Shown here: piece after piece, positions 9,246 through 18,125 of the stretch
Layout: the number at the start of each line of letters is the position of its first letter
Position numbering within the stretch: position 1 is the first letter of the stretch
Assembly: GCA_003168375.1 (NCBI GenBank)
Contig: PMSI01000001.1
Coordinates: 1,054,001-1,118,000, forward strand
Reading direction: 5' to 3'
DNA: 64,000 nucleotides
Origin: Vulcanimicrobiota bacterium
GTDB taxonomy: Bacteria > Vulcanimicrobiota > Vulcanimicrobiia > Vulcanimicrobiales > Vulcanimicrobiaceae
Notes under the pieces: generated by a model
The model's database searches: none
What the model was told of the DNA's origin: nothing
What the model saw: the letters and a program-made list of their open reading frames with translations, nothing else
Position numbers and translations under genes: made by a program

Positions 9246-10129
9246 CGCGCGGTCTCCGCGTCCGGCGCGGCGGGGCGCGCGTTCACGACCAGCGCGATCA
9301 CGATCAGCGTCATCCCCGCCAGCTGCGCGGGCGAGGGAATCTCGTGCAGCTGAATCGCCGCGGCGAGCACGCCGACGACCGGGGTCGCCAGCGACGCGAT
9401 CCCGGCGACGCCGGCGGGGAGCCGCGAGAGGATGAACATCCAGAGAAACCACCCGAGCGCGCCGCCGCCGACGGACATGAACGCCATCGCCGCGATGAAC
9501 GAGCCCGTCCACCGGATCGGGCTTGGGAACGCGAACATCAGCACGATCAGCGGCAGCGTCCCCCACATCAACTGCCATGCGGTCAGCGAGAGCAGCTCGA
9601 CGTCGTGGCGCTGCCGCAGCCGCTTGGCGTACACCGCGCTCGCGCCCCACGAGATCCCGGCGACGATCGCGAAGCCGTCGGCGAGCAGCGAATGCGCGTC
9701 GAGCGGCGCGACGACGAACGCGAGCCCGGCCGCGGCGAGCCCCAGCGCGAGCCAGCGGATCCTGGTGATGCGCTCGCCCAAGAACGGCCACGCAAGCAGC
9801 GCGGTCCAGAACGGCATCGTGTAGCCGAGGACGGCCGATTTTCCGGCGCCGCCCATCGAGACCGCGAACGTCTGCAGCAACGTCCAGCCCGTCGTCTGCA
9901 GCAGGCCGAGGATGATCGTCGGGACGAGCGGCGGCGGACGCAGGGAGCGCCCCGTCAGCGGCAGCAGCGCGAACAAGATCAGCGTCGCGATCCCGAGACG
10001 CATCCCGGCGACGACGAACGGCGAGGCGTCGTACGTCGCGATCTTGATCGCGACCCAGGTGTAGCCCCAGACGAGCGAGAGCGTGACCAGCGCCGCGTAG
10101 ACCGTGCCCTGCCCTCGGCGCTCCGTCAT
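9242..10129 (-). CDS. EamA (DMT superfamily) transporter
   Basis: A 295-residue membrane protein with about ten hydrophobic helices in two EamA repeats; WGYTWVAIKIATYDASPFVV and the second-half WGASAVYAKRL are typical. Members export amino acids or other metabolites. The ATG at 10129 has GAAGG eight bases upstream and is preferred to the TTG at 10147. It is divergent from the hydrolase at 10180. Substrate not predictable. Confidence 0.92.
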   Translation of the reverse strand: MTERRGQGTVYAALVTLSLVWGYTWVAIKIATYDASPFVVAGMRLGIATLILFALLPLTGRSLRPPPLVPTIILGLLQTTGWTLLQTFAVSMGGAGKSAVLGYTMPFWTALLAWPFLGERITRIRWLALGLAAAGLAFVVAPLDAHSLLADGFAIVAGISWGASAVYAKRLRQRHDVELLSLTAWQLMWGTLPLIVLMFAFPSPIRWTGSFIAAMAFMSVGGGALGWFLWMFILSRLPAGVAGIASLATPVVGVLAAAIQLHEIPSPAQLAGMTLIVIALVVNARPAAPDAETAR

Positions 10130-10179
10130 CTGTCGCGCCTTCGGCAAGCACGCGCGGCGTGCCCCGCGAAGGCAGGATC

Positions 10180-11172
10180 ATGAAGCGACGTGAGTTCGGC
10201 ACAGCGCTCGGCGCCGGCACCGTGCTCGCCGCTGCGGGAACCGCCCGCACGGCTGCAGCCGAGCCGGCCGTACAGAGCGCCGAATATTGGGCCCGCAAGA
10301 GTTCGGTGAAGCTGTACGTGTTCCGCAAGCGCGCGGCGCCCGTCGCAGGCGCCGCAGCTGCCCCCGTCCTGTTCCTGGTGCACGGATCCTCGATGAGCGG
10401 CAGCTCAACCTACGACCTCCGTGTCCCGGGCCAGTCCAATTACTCGATGATGGACGCGTTCGCGCGGTTCGGTTTCGACGTGTGGACGATGGACCACGAA
10501 GGCTACGGCCGCTCCGACCGCACCAGCGGCAACTCCGACATCGCCAGCGGCGTCGCCGATCTGCGCGCGGCGATGGAGGTCGTGCGGCGCGAGACGGGTT
10601 CCGCGAAGGCGCACTTCTTCGGTGAGTCGTCGGGCGGGATCCGCGCGGCTGCGTTCGCAGTCGCATCGCCGGAGATGGTCGACCGGCTCGCGCTCTCGGC
10701 GTTCACCTGGACGGGAAAAGGGTCGCCGACGCTCGCGAACCGCGCCAAGGACGTCGAGTTCTACCGCACGCACAACATGCGTCCGGCGACGCGCGAGCTG
10801 TACCGCAGCATCTTCACGCGCGACAAGGCCGGAACGGCCGATCCCGCCGTCGGCGACGCGCTCGCCGATGCGGAGGCGAAGTTCGGCGACGCCGTTCCGA
10901 CCGGGACCTACCTCGACATGGTCACCAAGCTCCCGCTGATCGATCCCGAGAAGGTGCGCGTGCCCGTGCTGATGGCGCGCGGTGAGTACGACGGGATCTC
11001 GACCGAGGAAGACCTGATCGGCTTCTTCGAGCGGCTGGCGAACCGCGACAAGCAGTACGTCGTCATCCCGGGCTCGGCGCACTCGCTGGTCCTCGGCTAC
11101 GACCGCGCGCGATTGTGGTACGCGCTCAACGCGTTCTTGACGCCGCCTGCACGGGTGGACCGGCTCGGCTGA
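10180..11172 (+). CDS. Tat-exported alpha/beta hydrolase
   Basis: A 330-residue alpha/beta hydrolase. The ATG at 10180 (GAAGG seven bases upstream) gives a twin-arginine leader, MKRREFGTALGAG, ending with an Ala-rich cleavage region, so the enzyme probably folds before export. LFLVHGSSMSG carries the oxyanion region, GESSGG near residue 150 the nucleophilic serine, GEYDG near 270 the acid residue and PGSAHSLV near 300 the histidine. Substrate unknown. It is tail-to-tail with the FGGY kinase gene. Confidence 0.88.
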   Translation: MKRREFGTALGAGTVLAAAGTARTAAAEPAVQSAEYWARKSSVKLYVFRKRAAPVAGAAAAPVLFLVHGSSMSGSSTYDLRVPGQSNYSMMDAFARFGFDVWTMDHEGYGRSDRTSGNSDIASGVADLRAAMEVVRRETGSAKAHFFGESSGGIRAAAFAVASPEMVDRLALSAFTWTGKGSPTLANRAKDVEFYRTHNMRPATRELYRSIFTRDKAGTADPAVGDALADAEAKFGDAVPTGTYLDMVTKLPLIDPEKVRVPVLMARGEYDGISTEEDLIGFFERLANRDKQYVVIPGSAHSLVLGYDRARLWYALNAFLTPPARVDRLG

Positions 11173-11178
11173 GCGCCG

Positions 11179-12678
11179 CTACCGCATCAATGGGAGATGC
11201 GCGTCGATGTGGCGCCGGTACTTCTCGAACGCGACCCGGTAGGTCAGCGCGAGCTCGGGATTCGGCTGCGTCGGCGCGTCGTATCCGACGGCGCGCGCCG
11301 CGGCGCTCGCATCGTCGATGAGACCGACGGCTTGGGCCGCGAGCAGCGCGGCGCCGAACGCCGAGGCTTCCTGCTCGTGCGGCTGCACCGCCGGCAGGCC
11401 GAAGACGTCGGCGAGCAGCCGGCGCACGAGCGGCGCCTTCGTCAGCCCGCCGCTGAGCAGCAAACGTTCCGCGTCGCGCGCGAGCTCGCGCACGACGTCG
11501 TAGACCGCGTACACGCCGAAGACGACGCTCTCGAACGCCGCCCGCAGGATCGTGCGGCGGTCGTGCGCGAGGTCGAGACCGTCGAAGGCGCCGCGCAGCG
11601 CGCTGTTCCAGTACGGTGCGCGCTCGCCGGCGAAGAACGGCAGGACGACGAGCCCCTCCGCGCCCGGTGCGACCTCAGCCGCGAGTTCGGCCGCGCGCGC
11701 GAAGCGCGCCTCTTTCGGCAGCTCGTCGAGGAGCAGCGCGAAGATCCAGTCGAGCGACGCGCCGGCGGCGCTGGTCGGGCCGCCGACGATGTAGCGCGTG
11801 TCGTCGGCGCAGTAGCAGAACGTGCGCGCGCGCGAGTCGAGCACCGGCTCGGGCGTGAGGACGCGCACCGCACCGGAGGTGCCGAGCGTGAGCGCGACGT
11901 CGCCGCGGGCGCTGGCGCCGACGCCGATGTTCGCCAGCGCGCCGTCCGAGGACGCCAGCACCACCGCCGTCTCTTCGGTAAGCCCGAGCTCGCGCGCGAT
12001 CGCCGGCCTGAAGCGGCGCAGCGCGGTCGACGGCGGAGCCGGTCGCGACAGCCGGTCGGCGCCGACTCCGGCGAGCTCGAGCGCGCGCGGATTCCAGTCG
12101 CGCGTGCGCAGGTCGAGCATCCCGGTCGCGGAGCCGATCCCGTGGTCGACGAGCCACTCGCCGGTCCAGCGGAAGATCACCAGCTCTTTGAGACCGACGA
12201 AACGGCGCGCCTGCGCGAACAGCTGCGCGTCGTGCTCGGCGAGCCAGCGCAGCTTCGCTACGGGCAGCATCGGATGCATCGGCGCGCCGGTCGATTCGTA
12301 CAAAGCGAGCGCGGTGCCGTCGCTGCGCCACTTGTCGGCGATCGCGTGCGCGCGCCGGTCCATCCAGGTGATCACGTGCGAGAGCGGCTCGCCGTCGTCG
12401 TCGACGCAGAGCACGCCGTGCATCGCGCTCGAGAAGCCGATCGCCGCGACTTCGCTGCCGCGCATTCGCACGTCGGCCAGCACGCGCGCGAGGACGTGCA
12501 TCGTCGCCCGGTAGACGACGTCCGCATCCTGCTCGACGTAGTCGGCGTGCGGTGTTTCGAGCCCGTAGAACTCGGAGCCGGTCGCGATCTCACGGCCGCC
12601 CGTCGTCACGGCGAGCACCTTCACCGCCGACGTCCCGAGATCGACCCCGACGACGACGGCGGGAGCAGCGGCGGTCAC
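11179..12678 (-). CDS. FGGY-family carbohydrate kinase (gluconokinase/xylulokinase-like)
   Basis: 499 residues from a GTG start. The N-terminal ATPase fold begins VVGVDLGTSAVKVLAV (phosphate loop), and MHGVLCVDDDGEP with ITWMDRRAH marks the substrate side. The C-terminal half has the FGGY signature-like LLLSGGLTKAPLVRRLLADVFG. The closest general match by eye is gluconokinase of the FGGY type. The gene lies 10 bp after the MFS sugar-acid transporter on the same strand, so uptake and phosphorylation of one aldonate or related sugar acid is the probable joint role. Confidence 0.9.
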   Translation of the reverse strand: MTAAAPAVVVGVDLGTSAVKVLAVTTGGREIATGSEFYGLETPHADYVEQDADVVYRATMHVLARVLADVRMRGSEVAAIGFSSAMHGVLCVDDDGEPLSHVITWMDRRAHAIADKWRSDGTALALYESTGAPMHPMLPVAKLRWLAEHDAQLFAQARRFVGLKELVIFRWTGEWLVDHGIGSATGMLDLRTRDWNPRALELAGVGADRLSRPAPPSTALRRFRPAIARELGLTEETAVVLASSDGALANIGVGASARGDVALTLGTSGAVRVLTPEPVLDSRARTFCYCADDTRYIVGGPTSAAGASLDWIFALLLDELPKEARFARAAELAAEVAPGAEGLVVLPFFAGERAPYWNSALRGAFDGLDLAHDRRTILRAAFESVVFGVYAVYDVVRELARDAERLLLSGGLTKAPLVRRLLADVFGLPAVQPHEQEASAFGAALLAAQAVGLIDDASAAARAVGYDAPTQPNPELALTYRVAFEKYRRHIDAHLPLMR

Positions 12679-12688
12679 GCCGTCCCTG

Positions 12689-14008
12689 TCACGCTGCGCT
12701 TGTCGAAGCGGCGGGCTCCGGGATCTTCTCGATGCGGCCCAGCACGAAGACGTACGAGATGATCCCTACGATCAGGATGATCGCGGCCGTGATCAATGCG
12801 ATGTTGAACGAGCCGGTCGTGGCGACGATGATCCCCGTAACCGTCGGCGCGAAGAAGCCCGCGACGTTGTTCAGGAAGTTCATGATGCCGCCGACCTGGC
12901 CCGTACTGTTCGTGGGTGCGATCAGCGCCGGGATCGACCAACCCACCGGTGCGTGGAACGAGATTCCGGCGACGGCGATCGTGATCCAGGCGACCGCGAC
13001 GTTGATGTCCTTCGTGTACGCTGCGCCGATGACGGCGAAGCCCATGACGAGCCCGAGGATCAGTACGGTCTTGCGCACACGGTTGGCGTCGGCGCCGCGC
13101 TTGATCAGATAGTCCACGAGCCAGCCGCCGACGATCAAGTCGGTGAGCGTCCCGACGCCCCAGATCAAGAACACGTAGCCGCCCGCTTTGAGGATGTTGA
13201 TCCCGAACGTCGTCTGCAAGTACGTCGGGAGCCACGTCAGGAGGAATGCGAAGAGATAGCCGTAGGCGGCGAACCCGATCGTCAGGCCCCAGACTTTCCG
13301 CTGCGAGGCGAGGTACAGCAGGCTCGCGCCGCGCGGCCGCTGACCTTCCGGCGTCTCCGGTTCGCCGCCGCCCTCGCGAATGTACTGCGCCTCCGCGTGC
13401 GTGAGCCGCTTATCTGCGCTCGGGTTGCGATAGAAGACGTAGAAGAGGATGAAGAACACGAAGCTGAGCCCGGCGGTCCACCAGAACATCCCGCGCCACC
13501 CGAACATCACCAGCAGGTATGCGGTGAACGCGACGCCGACGGCGTTCGAGAGTTTCGCGGCGGCGTCGAAGAGGGAGGTCGCGAGGCCGCGCTCGCTGCG
13601 GGGGAACCAGTAGCCGACGGCCTTCGCGTTCGCCGGGAACGTCGGTGCCTCGGCCAGACCGAGGAAGAGCCGGGTGGCGTAAATCGTTGCGAAGTTCGGT
13701 GCGATCGCGGTGCACGCGGCGGCGATGCTCCACAGGAACGCGCCGATCCGCGAGACCACCGTCACGCCGTAGCGGTCGAGGATGTAACCGATCGGAATCT
13801 GCGAGAACGCGTAGACGGCGAAGAACGCGCTGCTCAAGATCCCGAATTGTTCCGGACCGAGCCCCAGCTCGTCGTGAAGCGGCTTGGAGGCGACCGAAAG
13901 CGCGCCGCGGTCGATGTAGTTGATGAGGACGCCGAAGCCGAGGATCAGCGCGATCCCCCAACGCAGGTTGGTCACGCGCTCGGCCGGTGCGATGATGCTA
14001 CGCTGCAC
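12689..14008 (-). CDS. MFS transporter, anion:cation symporter (sugar-acid) type
   Basis: 439 residues with about 12 transmembrane helices. NYIDRGALSVASKPLHDELG and DRYGVTVVSRIGAFLWS are characteristic of the ACS family (hexuronate, galactonate and glucarate transporters). The GTG start has GGGGAG about ten bases upstream. It forms a two-gene operon with the FGGY kinase downstream. It probably imports a sugar acid by proton symport, with the exact substrate open. Confidence 0.92.
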   Translation of the reverse strand: MQRSIIAPAERVTNLRWGIALILGFGVLINYIDRGALSVASKPLHDELGLGPEQFGILSSAFFAVYAFSQIPIGYILDRYGVTVVSRIGAFLWSIAAACTAIAPNFATIYATRLFLGLAEAPTFPANAKAVGYWFPRSERGLATSLFDAAAKLSNAVGVAFTAYLLVMFGWRGMFWWTAGLSFVFFILFYVFYRNPSADKRLTHAEAQYIREGGGEPETPEGQRPRGASLLYLASQRKVWGLTIGFAAYGYLFAFLLTWLPTYLQTTFGINILKAGGYVFLIWGVGTLTDLIVGGWLVDYLIKRGADANRVRKTVLILGLVMGFAVIGAAYTKDINVAVAWITIAVAGISFHAPVGWSIPALIAPTNSTGQVGGIMNFLNNVAGFFAPTVTGIIVATTGSFNIALITAAIILIVGIISYVFVLGRIEKIPEPAASTSAA

Positions 14009-14061
14009 GGTGTCGTTCTCCCCAAGAAACGCCGACGTTCGCGACGAAGCGGAAGGGTGGA

Positions 14062-15000
14062 ATGAAACGCACGCCGCCCTGGGTCTTCGTGGCCGCAGTC
14101 GGGGTTCAGCTCGCGGCGCTTGGGCTTTGCCTGTGGGCGATGACGCGAAATCGTCCCCACGAGGCCGAGGCTCCTGCGCCGACCGAGCCCGAACCTAAGC
14201 CGTCGGGCACCCCCGCGCCCGCGCTCCCGCTCGCGGCCCAGGACGTCGCGTTCGTCCGCGACCTGCCCGTCTCGCCGCCGCAGCGCGAGCCCGAACCCGC
14301 CTTCGTCCGGCGGCCCGAGCCGATCCCCGAGCCGGCCGCCGCCGTTCCCGAGCCGGAGCCGGAGCCCGAACCGGAGCCGGAGCCCGAACCCGAACCCGAA
14401 CCGCAGCCGGCCCCCGCGCTGCCGCCGCCGCGGGAGCCCGAACCCGTCGTCGCGGCCGCGCCCGAACCCGAGCCCGTGTGGGAGCCTGTTGCGCGGCCGC
14501 GTTTTACAGCGCCCCCGCCGGCTGCGACCCGGCCCGCCGCCACGGTCCCCCCGCCGCTACCGCGTGCGGAGCCCGAACCCGAGCCGCCGCGCCGGGTGAC
14601 GATCAGGGCGGTTGAGCCCGGGTCGTTGGGGGCACCGCGCTTCGGACCGCCGCCCGAGCGTCCGCCGGAGCCGCCCCCGGACCCCAACGCCGTCCCGCGT
14701 TTCATCACCGACCTCGCCGACGCGACCTCGCAGGTCGTCGGCGGGCGGGTCGGCGAGGGCCGATTCGCATTCGGATTCTATCCCGACGGCAACATCCGGT
14801 TCGTGGACGTCGACGGCGGCCGGTACGCCGGGAAGGCGGAAAGCGCACGCGCCCGGATGCGCGAGGTCGACGGGATGCGGGCGTTCACGGTGCAGATCGG
14901 CGTCGGCGAGGACCGCCGGCTGCAAGCGACGTTCACGGGCGGTACGCACGACGGTGAAACCATCGCGCTGGAACCGCTCGTCGGATGGACTGTCGCATGA
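14062..15000 (+). CDS. Membrane-anchored Pro/Glu-rich protein of unknown function
   Basis: 312 residues: a short basic N-terminus, one transmembrane helix (about residues 8-26), then roughly 190 residues dominated by Pro, Glu and Ala with runs of PE dipeptides (about residues 97-115). A compact C-terminal part of about 90 residues starts near PRFITDLADATSQVV. The layout (anchor, rigid PE spacer, globular end) resembles TonB-like proteins, but the end domain has no TonB motif I can see. Its TGA overlaps the murA ATG (ATGA), so it is probably co-translated with a cell-wall gene. A periplasmic spacer protein is plausible; function unknown. Confidence 0.8.
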   Translation: MKRTPPWVFVAAVGVQLAALGLCLWAMTRNRPHEAEAPAPTEPEPKPSGTPAPALPLAAQDVAFVRDLPVSPPQREPEPAFVRRPEPIPEPAAAVPEPEPEPEPEPEPEPEPEPQPAPALPPPREPEPVVAAAPEPEPVWEPVARPRFTAPPPAATRPAATVPPPLPRAEPEPEPPRRVTIRAVEPGSLGAPRFGPPPERPPEPPPDPNAVPRFITDLADATSQVVGGRVGEGRFAFGFYPDGNIRFVDVDGGRYAGKAESARARMREVDGMRAFTVQIGVGEDRRLQATFTGGTHDGETIALEPLVGWTVA

Positions 15001-16343
15001 ACGTCCTCGATCGTCTCGATACCACCCTGCGCGTCGTCGGCGGCGCGCGCCTGGAAGGCAGCGTCGAGGTGCAAGGCGCCAAGAACGCTGCTCTGCCCAT
15101 CATGGCCGCGGCGCTGCTGGCGCGCGGCAAGGTGACGCTGCACCGCGTTCCGCGCATCACCGACGTCTCGGTGATGTGGTCGCTGCTGGAAGCGCTCGGT
15201 GCGCGGCTCTCGCTGCAAGACCGCAATACGATCACCATTGACGCCGCCAACGTCAACAAGGCGCGCGCGCCGTATACGCTGGTGCGCAAGCTGGCGGCTT
15301 CGTTCGATCTGTGCGGCCCGCTGCTGGGACGGTTCGGCCGCGCCGAGGTTCCGCTCCCGGGCGGCTGTGTGCTCGGAACCCGCGCGACCGATCTGCACGA
15401 GGCGGCGTTCCGGGCGCTGGACGCCGAGGTCTCGGTCGCCCACGGGTACCTGATCGCGAGCGCGCGCGGCGGACGCCTGCACGGCGGCGAGATCGAGTTT
15501 CGCATGCCGTCGGTCGGCGCGACGAAGAACGCGATGCTGGCCGCGGTTACCGCCGACGGCGACACGGTCATCCACAACGCGGCGATGGAACCCGAGGTCG
15601 TCGACCTCGCGAACTTCCTGGTCGCGATGGGCGCCAAGATCGAGGGACAGGGCGGTGACACGCTCCGCGTCACCGGCGTCGCGGAACTGCGCGGCGTCGA
15701 GTACGAGATCATCCCCGACCGCATCGCGACCGGGACGCTGCTGATCGCCGGCGCGATCACGCGCGGCGACGTGACGGTGAAGAAGACGCGCCCCGACGAC
15801 GTGCTGGCGCTGCAGCTTGCGCTCGGCGAGTGCGGCGTGCAAGTGACGACCGGCGACGATTGGGTGCGCGTGCAGGCCGACACGGTGAAGGGCGGGACGG
15901 ACGTCGTCACCGCGCCGCATCCCGGTTTCGCGACCGACTTGCAGCCGCAGCTGCTCTCGTTCCTGTGCACCGCGCCCGGCGTCAGCGTCGTCGAGGAGTC
16001 GATCTTCAACGCGCGCTTCTCGTACGTCAACGAGCTCGTCCGCATGGGCGCCGACGTGCGCGTCGCGATGGACAACAACACCGCGCTGGTCAAAGGGGTC
16101 GCGCAGCTCTCCGGCGCGCCGGTCGAAGCGCCCGACATTCGTGCCGGCGCCGCGCTCGTGCTGGCCGGACTCGGTGCCTCGGGCGAGACCGAGATCATCG
16201 GCCTGGAATACATCGATCGCGGCTACGAGCGCCTCGAAGAAACGCTCTCCTCGCTCGGCGCGCAGGTGCAGCGCGCCAGCGGCATCGTCCCGTTCAACGA
16301 ACCGACCGGCACGTTCGACACGATCGTCTACCCCAGCGTCTGA
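14997..16343 (+). CDS. murA: UDP-N-acetylglucosamine 1-carboxyvinyltransferase
   Basis: A 448-residue MurA, the first committed enzyme of peptidoglycan synthesis (enolpyruvyl transfer from PEP to UDP-GlcNAc). The substrate lysine-asparagine pair is in VQGAKNAALPIMAAALL, and the catalytic cysteine (fosfomycin target) is present in PLPGGCVLGTRATDLH. RFSYVNELVRMGADV and the closing YIDRGYERL are conserved. The length is slightly longer than the usual 420. The ATG at 14997 overlaps the upstream stop; further in-frame codons upstream do not align. Confidence 0.97.
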   Translation: MNVLDRLDTTLRVVGGARLEGSVEVQGAKNAALPIMAAALLARGKVTLHRVPRITDVSVMWSLLEALGARLSLQDRNTITIDAANVNKARAPYTLVRKLAASFDLCGPLLGRFGRAEVPLPGGCVLGTRATDLHEAAFRALDAEVSVAHGYLIASARGGRLHGGEIEFRMPSVGATKNAMLAAVTADGDTVIHNAAMEPEVVDLANFLVAMGAKIEGQGGDTLRVTGVAELRGVEYEIIPDRIATGTLLIAGAITRGDVTVKKTRPDDVLALQLALGECGVQVTTGDDWVRVQADTVKGGTDVVTAPHPGFATDLQPQLLSFLCTAPGVSVVEESIFNARFSYVNELVRMGADVRVAMDNNTALVKGVAQLSGAPVEAPDIRAGAALVLAGLGASGETEIIGLEYIDRGYERLEETLSSLGAQVQRASGIVPFNEPTGTFDTIVYPSV

Positions 16344-16354
16344 TTCGCGCGCGC

Positions 16355-17023
16355 ATGGGCGACGTTGAAGAGCCGCGGCAGCCGGAACCCATGACACTTC
16401 GAACACTGCAATGGGACGACGGTGAGCAACAGCACGACGTGGTGGTTCGTCTCTGGCCTCCCGTACCGTGCGACGACCACGCTGACTGCGAATTCGCGAT
16501 CGACGGACTCCCGGAGCCGGTGCGCAATACGGCGCACGGCATCGACTCGCTCCAAGCGATCGTCTCAGCGCTGACCGCCATTCGGTACCACCTGGCGACC
16601 CACCGCGAGATATCGTTCCTCGGCGAGCGCGGATGGCATGGAATACCGCTCATCGTCCCGCTGATCGATCCCGACGAGGACCGTTATGTCGAACGAATGG
16701 TCGAGACTGAGCTGGAGCACTTCTTCGACATCGTGAGCCGGCCTCAGAAGCGGCGCGCCGCCGCGCTCGCCGAAGAGTACGGCCTGCGACCCTTCGAGCA
16801 GCCGCATGCGCTCTCGTCCGATGTGCTCGCCGAGATGCTGTTGGAAGCGGCGAGCGGTGCTCGCGCCTCACGCGATGAGGAAGACGAGATTCGCGCGTAC
16901 GTCTTCGAAGAGCGTCATGGCGCGGTGGCGGCCGAACTCCGGAAGCGCCCGGGTCACGAGCAGATCTTCGCGCGACTCGGTGAAGCGAGCAGGCTCCCGG
17001 ACGCGGAGGATCGGCGCTCCTGA
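16355..17023 (+). CDS. Conserved hypothetical protein
   Basis: 222 residues from the ATG at 16355; the ATG at 16391 (MTLRTLQWDDG) is an alternative. The middle part, with DGLPEPVRNTAHGIDSLQAIVS followed by ALTAIRYHL, resembles small DUF6968-type domains of unknown function (recognition by eye, low certainty). The C-terminal half is acidic and helical with no membrane segment. It sits 11 bp after murA on the same strand and meets the dehydratase gene tail-to-tail one base later. A cytosolic accessory protein is likely. Confidence 0.72.
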   Translation: MGDVEEPRQPEPMTLRTLQWDDGEQQHDVVVRLWPPVPCDDHADCEFAIDGLPEPVRNTAHGIDSLQAIVSALTAIRYHLATHREISFLGERGWHGIPLIVPLIDPDEDRYVERMVETELEHFFDIVSRPQKRRAAALAEEYGLRPFEQPHALSSDVLAEMLLEAASGARASRDEEDEIRAYVFEERHGAVAAELRKRPGHEQIFARLGEASRLPDAEDRRS

Positions 17024-17024
17024 G

Positions 17025-17969
17025 TCAGCGACCGAAATCGACGGCGGCGCTGTTGCCGCCGCTGACCAGGACGCAGACGCGTTCGCCGGGCGCGGGGACG
17101 TACGCACCCGAGAGCAGCGCGGCGAACGCCGCCGCGCCGCCGGGTTCGGCGACGATCGTGAGCGCGCGCAGCAGCGCGCGCTGGGATTCGCGGATCGCGT
17201 CGTCGGTAACGAGCACGACGCGCTCGACGTAGCGCTGTGCGTAGGGGAGCATCAGTGCGCCGACGCGACGCGGTGCGAGCGAGTCCGCGGCGATGCTGTC
17301 GGTCGGAGCGTCGACCGGCTGTCCCGCTGCGAGCGCGTGCGCGAGCGTCGGTGCGCCTTCGGGCTCGACGCCGATGATGCGAACGCGCCCGGCGTACCAG
17401 GCGGCGATCCCGCCGATCAAACCGCCGCCCCCGACCGCGACCAGGAGCGTGTCGAGTTCGGGCAGCTGCTCCTCGAGCTCCGCGGCGAGCGTCGCTTGGC
17501 CGAGCAGGGTCTCGCGCTGGTCGAACGCGTGCACCGGCAGCGCGCCGGTCGCGGTGACGTGCGCGAGCGACGCTTCGAGCGCGTCGGAGTAGCGCTCGCC
17601 CGTGACCACCAGCTCTGCGCCATACGCGCGGATACGATCCAGCTTCGCCGGCGGCGAGATGCTCGGCACGAAGATCGTGGCATGGATCCCGCATTTCATC
17701 GCCGCGTACGCGACGGCGGCGCCGTGGTTACCGCCGGACGCTGCGACCACGCCCGCGGCCGGGATCTCGCGCGCGAGCAGGTTCGCGAACGCGCCGCGCG
17801 TCTTGAACGAGCCCGCGTGCTGAAGCAGCTCCAGCTTCGCGTGCAGCGTGAACAAGCCGAGTCCGAGTTCGTGCGCGTCGAGCTCGATCACAGGAGTGCG
17901 CCGCACGTATGGGGCCATGCGGTCGCGCGTCGCGATGATCTCGGGCGCTTCGATCGGGCGAGCGGTCAC
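17025..17969 (-). CDS. Threonine/serine dehydratase-like PLP enzyme
   Basis: 314 residues, fold-type II PLP family (IlvA/TdcB/serine racemase). The cofactor lysine lies in HAGSFKTRGA (about residue 54), SGGNHGAAVAYAA binds the substrate carboxylate, and the phosphate-binding glycine loop VGGGGLIGG is near residue 175. There is no ACT domain, so it is the catabolic or racemase-like form and not feedback-inhibited biosynthetic IlvA. It starts at a GTG. Likely reaction: threonine or serine to 2-oxo acid plus ammonia; related hydroxyamino acids are possible. Confidence 0.93.
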   Translation of the reverse strand: MTARPIEAPEIIATRDRMAPYVRRTPVIELDAHELGLGLFTLHAKLELLQHAGSFKTRGAFANLLAREIPAAGVVAASGGNHGAAVAYAAMKCGIHATIFVPSISPPAKLDRIRAYGAELVVTGERYSDALEASLAHVTATGALPVHAFDQRETLLGQATLAAELEEQLPELDTLLVAVGGGGLIGGIAAWYAGRVRIIGVEPEGAPTLAHALAAGQPVDAPTDSIAADSLAPRRVGALMLPYAQRYVERVVLVTDDAIRESQRALLRALTIVAEPGGAAAFAALLSGAYVPAPGERVCVLVSGGNSAAVDFGR

Positions 17970-17971
17970 GG

Positions 17972-17986
17972 CCCTTCGACAAGCTC
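17972..17986. repeat. Dispersed CCCTTCGACAAGCTC repeat, copy 1
   Basis: CCCTTCGACAAGCTC, continuing AGGATGACA, lies just upstream of the dehydratase start. The identical 15-mer occurs inside the coding region at 46386-46400. A shorter relative (TGCGCTTGTCGAAG on the plus strand, about 12693-12706) is at the end of the MFS gene. This core is known as a dispersed intergenic element in many GC-rich bacteria. Confidence 0.6.
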
Positions 17987-18125
17987 AGGATGACAAAGGT
18001 TGGCGCTCAGGATGTCAAGGGTCGACTGGCGCGTCGACAAGGGAGCGATCGGCCGTTGCTACACTCGCCTTGCTGTGCTAACCTAGGTTTCTCTTTTCGG
18101 GGTTCGTACGGGGTGAAAAAACGAC

